Source: an uncultured Pseudomonadota bacterium
Lineage (GTDB): Bacteria; Lernaellota; Lernaellaia; Lernaellales; Lernaellaceae
Assembly: GCA_937967875.1 (NCBI GenBank)
Contig: CALBTQ010000106.1
Location: 1 to 9,267, forward strand
DNA: 9,267 nt
Reading direction: 5' to 3'
Made by a program: the position numbers and the translations under genes. The notes under the pieces were generated by a model that ran no database searches, was not told the origin of the DNA, and saw only the letters and a program-made list of their open reading frames with translations. This document shows positions 6,699 to 9,267 of this stretch, one piece after another (positions within the stretch are counted from its first letter, which is position 1; each line of letters starts with the position of its first letter).

Positions 6699-6799
6699 TA
6701 TTGCCCCCCGGTCCGATTCTGAAATAGGGTTTCATTTGCAGGAATGATCATGCGCAAACCGTGAAGCGGGCCGGCAAAGTTCATCGGCATCTCGTGCGT

Positions 6800-6804
6800 G
6801 GAGG
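6800..6804 (+). promoter_or_regulatory. Ribosome binding site of the ceramidase homologue
   Basis: GGAGG, 4 bases before the ATG at 6809. It fixes the start there and not at the in-frame GTG at 6761, which has no such site and would add 16 residues unlike the family's N-terminus. Confidence 0.7.
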
Positions 6805-6808
6805 CGTT

Positions 6809-8020
6809 ATGAATCGGTTATTGGCCGGCGCGGCCAAGGTCGACATCACTCCGGAAAAAATGGGCTTGCGTCTGGGCGGTCATGCGGTCAACCGCGTGGC
6901 GGTGGGCGTGCGCGATCCGCTCTATGCGCGGGCGGTGGCGTTGTCCGACGGCGGCGCGCCGCTGGTGCTGGTCGGGCTGGATCTGGTCGGCCTGATGCGC
7001 GGCTACGTCGAGAAAATCCGCGCCCGCTTGCCGCAATACGCGCCGCACCGCTTGTGGGTCTGCTGCACGCACACCCACGACGCGCCCGACACCATCGGCT
7101 TTTGGGGACCGATGATCCGCGAGATTCCGCTACGCACCGGCCTGGACGCGGAGTACATGGATTTCCTGATCGAGCGCGTGGCAACGGCGATTGAAGAAGC
7201 GGTGAACGATTTGTCGCCGGCCGCGGCGACGGCGGCGCACGTGCTCACGCCGTCGATCGGCTTGACGCGCAACGTGCGGCAGGAGGGCATGAAGGACGAC
7301 GAAATCCAGATTCTGCAACTCACGTCGCTCGCCGGACCGGTCATCGCCACCGTGTACAATTACGCCTGCCACCCCGAATTTTTCGGTCACCATCATCGCC
7401 GCATCAGCGCCGGCTGGCCCGGCGTCGCCAACGAACGGCTGGAGCGGATGTTCGGCGGCACGGCGTTGCTGCTGCAAAACGCGTTGGGCGGCATGGTCAC
7501 CGGCGCGACCTCGCGCGATGACGGCGCCTTCGAGCCTCGCGTCGGCGCTCCGTTCGTCGGGCAGCTCGGTCGGCGCATCGCCGAATATGTGGAATGCGGA
7601 CTGCGCGAAAACGCCCGGCCGATCAAGGTGGAGACGATCGCCACCGAGCACGCCGCGTTTTTGCTGCCGATCGAAAACAAGGTGTTCCGCCTGGCCGCGC
7701 GGCTCAATATTTTTCCGCGTTGGATGCTGGGACAGGATAAGAAATCGGTCATCACCGAGGTCAACATCGCGCGCCTGGGGCCGGTGGTCATGGCCACGCT
7801 GCCCGGCGAGGCGCTGCCCGAGGTGGGCTTCGTCGTCAAGCAGATGCTCGGTGCGCCGTATCCCTGGGTGCTCAATCTGGCCTGCGACGAACTGGGCTAT
7901 TTATTGCCCGAGAGTCATTGGCGGCAACGCAATTATCGTTACGAGCAAGCCATGTCGCCGGGCTCGCAAACCGTGCCGCTGATTTTCGAAAAGCTCAAGG
8001 AATTGCTTCGCGCAGATTGA
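6809..8020 (+). CDS. Compact neutral/alkaline ceramidase-family amidohydrolase
   Basis: A 403-residue protein. The family hydrolyses the amide bond of ceramide to sphingosine and fatty acid with one zinc ion. It opens with LLAGAAKVDITP (residues 4-15), the typical family start. Metal-site candidates follow the family pattern: CTHTHDAPD at 86-94 (His88/His90), YACHPE at 185-190 (His188), LPGEALPE at 331-338 (Glu334) and ELGYLLPE at 361-368 (Tyr364). Classical bacterial ceramidases are about 650 residues, secreted, with a C-terminal Ig-like domain; this one has no signal peptide, ends soon after the Tyr motif and lacks the C-terminal domain. It belongs to the broad 'ceramidase N-terminal domain' group found in many bacteria, and the true substrate may be another amide or lipid. 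GGAGG precedes the ATG. It is divergent from the alpha-galactosidase, and its 3' end overlaps the convergent lipoprotein gene by 26 bases. Confidence 0.88.
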   Translation: MNRLLAGAAKVDITPEKMGLRLGGHAVNRVAVGVRDPLYARAVALSDGGAPLVLVGLDLVGLMRGYVEKIRARLPQYAPHRLWVCCTHTHDAPDTIGFWGPMIREIPLRTGLDAEYMDFLIERVATAIEEAVNDLSPAAATAAHVLTPSIGLTRNVRQEGMKDDEIQILQLTSLAGPVIATVYNYACHPEFFGHHHRRISAGWPGVANERLERMFGGTALLLQNALGGMVTGATSRDDGAFEPRVGAPFVGQLGRRIAEYVECGLRENARPIKVETIATEHAAFLLPIENKVFRLAARLNIFPRWMLGQDKKSVITEVNIARLGPVVMATLPGEALPEVGFVVKQMLGAPYPWVLNLACDELGYLLPESHWRQRNYRYEQAMSPGSQTVPLIFEKLKELLRAD

Positions 8021-8924
8021 ACGAACGGCGCAGAAGACCGCGCTCTTTTCCCGCCTTCGCCAATTCTTCCAACGTTCGATGAACGTCCGCCGGAAAATGC
8101 CGCGCGCAAGCCGCCGCCGTTTCGCTCGCGGACGGCAGGGGAAAATCTTCCAACAGCTTGCGCAGATAATCGACGTCGGTGTGCATCCGCTCGGCGAGAT
8201 TGGGCAGCGGATCGGCCTCATGGTCGCGAAAATGTTGCAGCGATTTATCCCACGCCAGCAATATGCGTTCGATGCCCCGCGGATGACTTTTGATGTAGTC
8301 GGCGTGCCCCAACAGCAACAGGCGTTGCGGAATCGTGGCGACCGTTTGCAGGCCGGACTGCGTTGCCGATTGCCGGTCCAACGGCGTGTAGGTCAGTTGC
8401 AGCAACGTCGCGCCGGTATTGCCGGCCGGGCTCGACAGCGGCAGCGCCTCGTGTATGGTTATCGCGGAAAAGTCGATCTTATTTTCCGTCATCCAATAAG
8501 CCAGATGCACTTGTCCACTCAGTCCGGCGAAATTGACCCATTCGTTCCGTTCGTGCCACGAGTCCGGTTCGCGGCTGAGGACGGCCAGCGGCGTGGTCGG
8601 TCCCAGATCGGCGATGACTCGCCAGGTCGGATTGGCGTTGAGCAGAATCAGCGCCTGCGCCTCGGTAAGCAGCGCGGTTTCGATTTCCTCGGCGGTCAGC
8701 GACTCGAGCATTTCCTCGTCGCTGTTGGGCGACTGAAATTTGATTTCCAGCTTTTGCGTCTGCGCCATGCCGCCCGAGGTGGCGTACATGTGGAAAACAA
8801 TGGCCGCCGGCGTGTGCCGGTTCCAGACCATGTTTACGCTGGAAAACACTTCCTCATGCCGGGGCGTGCACGTGGCCGCTGCAAGGATGATTGTAAAGCA
8901 GAAGATGATATACCCAGTGCGCAT
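7995..8924 (-). CDS. SsuA/NMT1-like ABC transporter substrate-binding lipoprotein
   Basis: A 309-residue exported solute-binding protein. Residues 1-19 form a signal peptide with core YIIFCFTIILAAA and a lipobox-like AATC (Cys19; Thr at -1 is unusual). Residues ~55-115 match the first lobe of type-2 periplasmic binding proteins of the sulfonate/nitrate/taurine/thiamine-precursor group: MLESLTAEEIETALLTEAQ, then WRVIADLG. FAGLSGQVHLAYWMTENKID (132-151) corresponds to the DLKGKxI segment. RLLLLGHADYIKSHPRGIERILLAWDKSL (201-229) is the characteristic late helix region, followed by a C-terminal tail like LAERMHTDVDYLRKLLEDF. The ligand cannot be told. No permease or ATPase is in the window. A purine-rich GGGGGAAAG lies upstream of the ATG at a rather long spacing. 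It is probably co-transcribed with the flavoprotein gene 39 bases upstream. Confidence 0.75.
   Translation of the reverse strand: MRTGYIIFCFTIILAAATCTPRHEEVFSSVNMVWNRHTPAAIVFHMYATSGGMAQTQKLEIKFQSPNSDEEMLESLTAEEIETALLTEAQALILLNANPTWRVIADLGPTTPLAVLSREPDSWHERNEWVNFAGLSGQVHLAYWMTENKIDFSAITIHEALPLSSPAGNTGATLLQLTYTPLDRQSATQSGLQTVATIPQRLLLLGHADYIKSHPRGIERILLAWDKSLQHFRDHEADPLPNLAERMHTDVDYLRKLLEDFPLPSASETAAACARHFPADVHRTLEELAKAGKERGLLRRSFNLREAIP
8006..8048 (+). terminator. Weak candidate terminator after the ceramidase homologue
   Basis: CTTCGCGC at 8006-8013 can pair with GCGC-A-GAAG at 8028-8036 (one bulged A, 14-base loop), spanning the ceramidase homologue stop. TTTT follows at 8045-8048. The long loop and the gap before the T run make this a poor fit, and it lies within the coding region of the convergent gene. 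Confidence 0.2.
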
Positions 8925-8963
8925 CAGCCGCTTTCCCCCAAAGAGGTGCGCGGAAAAGGTCGG

Positions 8964-9267
8964 TTACAGCCGCCGCAATGCGAAATCGCCGACGTCCGAA
9001 TACAGCTCGAAAACGCGACCGAGAATCGCCTTGCCCGTGCGCCGCCGGCGCCATTCGCAATACGCCACCAGCGCGTGGAACGTTTTAAGCCCGGCGTAGA
9101 TCGGCGAAAGTTTGATGCGATGCGTGTAGCGCTGCAAAAAGGACGCGTCGAAGGTTTGCGCCGCGAGCGCTTCGCAGGCTGTGCGGGCGGCCATCTGCGC
9201 GCTGAACATGCCCAGGTAGATGCCGCCGCCGGTCAGCGGATTGACGAACCCGCCGGCGTCGCCGACG
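8964..9267 (-). CDS. Geranylgeranyl-reductase-family FAD oxidoreductase, C-terminal fragment
   Basis: The last 100 residues of a larger protein whose 5' part lies beyond the window; the frame is open to the edge, and the ATG at 9209 is internal. The first visible residues, VGDAGGFVNPLTGGGIYLGM, are the conserved FAD-binding GDAAGxVNPLTGEGI signature of geranylgeranyl reductases and related group-II flavoprotein monooxygenase-like enzymes (ChlP, archaeal GGR, FixC/digeranylgeranylglycerophospholipid reductase). The usual Glu in TGEGI is Gly here, and the second Ala of GDAAG is Gly. The rest (SPIYAGLKTFHALV, ending DFALRRL) is the helical C-terminus. The family saturates isoprenoid chains or acts on polycyclic or halogenated substrates; which one applies cannot be told. 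The substrate-binding lipoprotein gene follows 39 bases downstream on the same strand. Confidence 0.85.
   Translation of the reverse strand, partial: VGDAGGFVNPLTGGGIYLGMFSAQMAARTACEALAAQTFDASFLQRYTHRIKLSPIYAGLKTFHALVAYCEWRRRRTGKAILGRVFELYSDVGDFALRRL

Noticed and set aside
6587..6790. 67-codon minus-strand frame upstream of the alpha-galactosidase
   Set aside because: It has no ribosome site or domain, crosses the proposed promoter and overlaps the antisense of the ceramidase homologue's leader. It looks like non-coding intergenic DNA.

Overview
The window looks like a stretch of a high-GC bacterial genome, very probably a metagenome or draft-assembly contig. Its first 46 bases are Illumina sequencing adapter, so position 1 is an artificial contig end. 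The genes have strong third-position G/C bias, which also creates long antisense shadow ORFs. One lipoprotein carries a long aspartate-rich linker of the kind common in secreted proteins of deltaproteobacteria-like and candidate-phylum bacteria. That is only a hint: no RNA gene or marker gene fixes the taxonomy. The two lipoprotein signals argue for a diderm or at least a lipoprotein-exporting bacterium.

Layout. Positions 48-539 (+) hold the C-terminal part of a probable (alpha/alpha)6-barrel glycosidase, cut off by the adapter. Four bases later, 544-2232 (+) encodes a complete NodU/CmcH/TobZ-family O-carbamoyltransferase. Convergent to these is a minus-strand block. It contains a lipoprotein with an Asp-rich linker and a C-terminal jelly-roll-like domain (2280-3311), a membrane-anchored degenerate LytM/M23-type protein (3402-4502) and a GH36-type alpha-galactosidase (4495-6552). 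The last two overlap by 8 bases and form a transcription unit. The lipoprotein may have its own promoter.

A low-GC divergent intergenic region (6553-6808) holds a probable minus-strand promoter, a stem-loop and a short palindrome. To its right, 6809-8020 (+) encodes a compact, apparently cytosolic member of the neutral/alkaline ceramidase family with its metal-site residues intact. Its 3' end overlaps by 26 bases the 3' end of a minus-strand SsuA/NMT1-like substrate-binding lipoprotein (7995-8924). That gene lies 39 bases downstream of the C-terminal end of a geranylgeranyl-reductase-family flavoprotein (8964-9267), which runs off the window.

How the genes may work together. The content suggests handling of glycans or glycolipids and the cell envelope: two glycoside hydrolases, a carbamoyltransferase, a ceramidase-fold amidohydrolase, an envelope LytM protein and two lipoproteins. 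The divergent pair of alpha-galactosidase and ceramidase homologue would suit stepwise breakdown of an alpha-galactosyl lipid, but this is inference only. I found no CRISPR array, transposon, tRNA, rRNA, phage gene or recognisable defence system. The most solid unusual points are the adapter, the LytM domain without its catalytic residues coupled to a GH36 enzyme, and the short ceramidase homologue.
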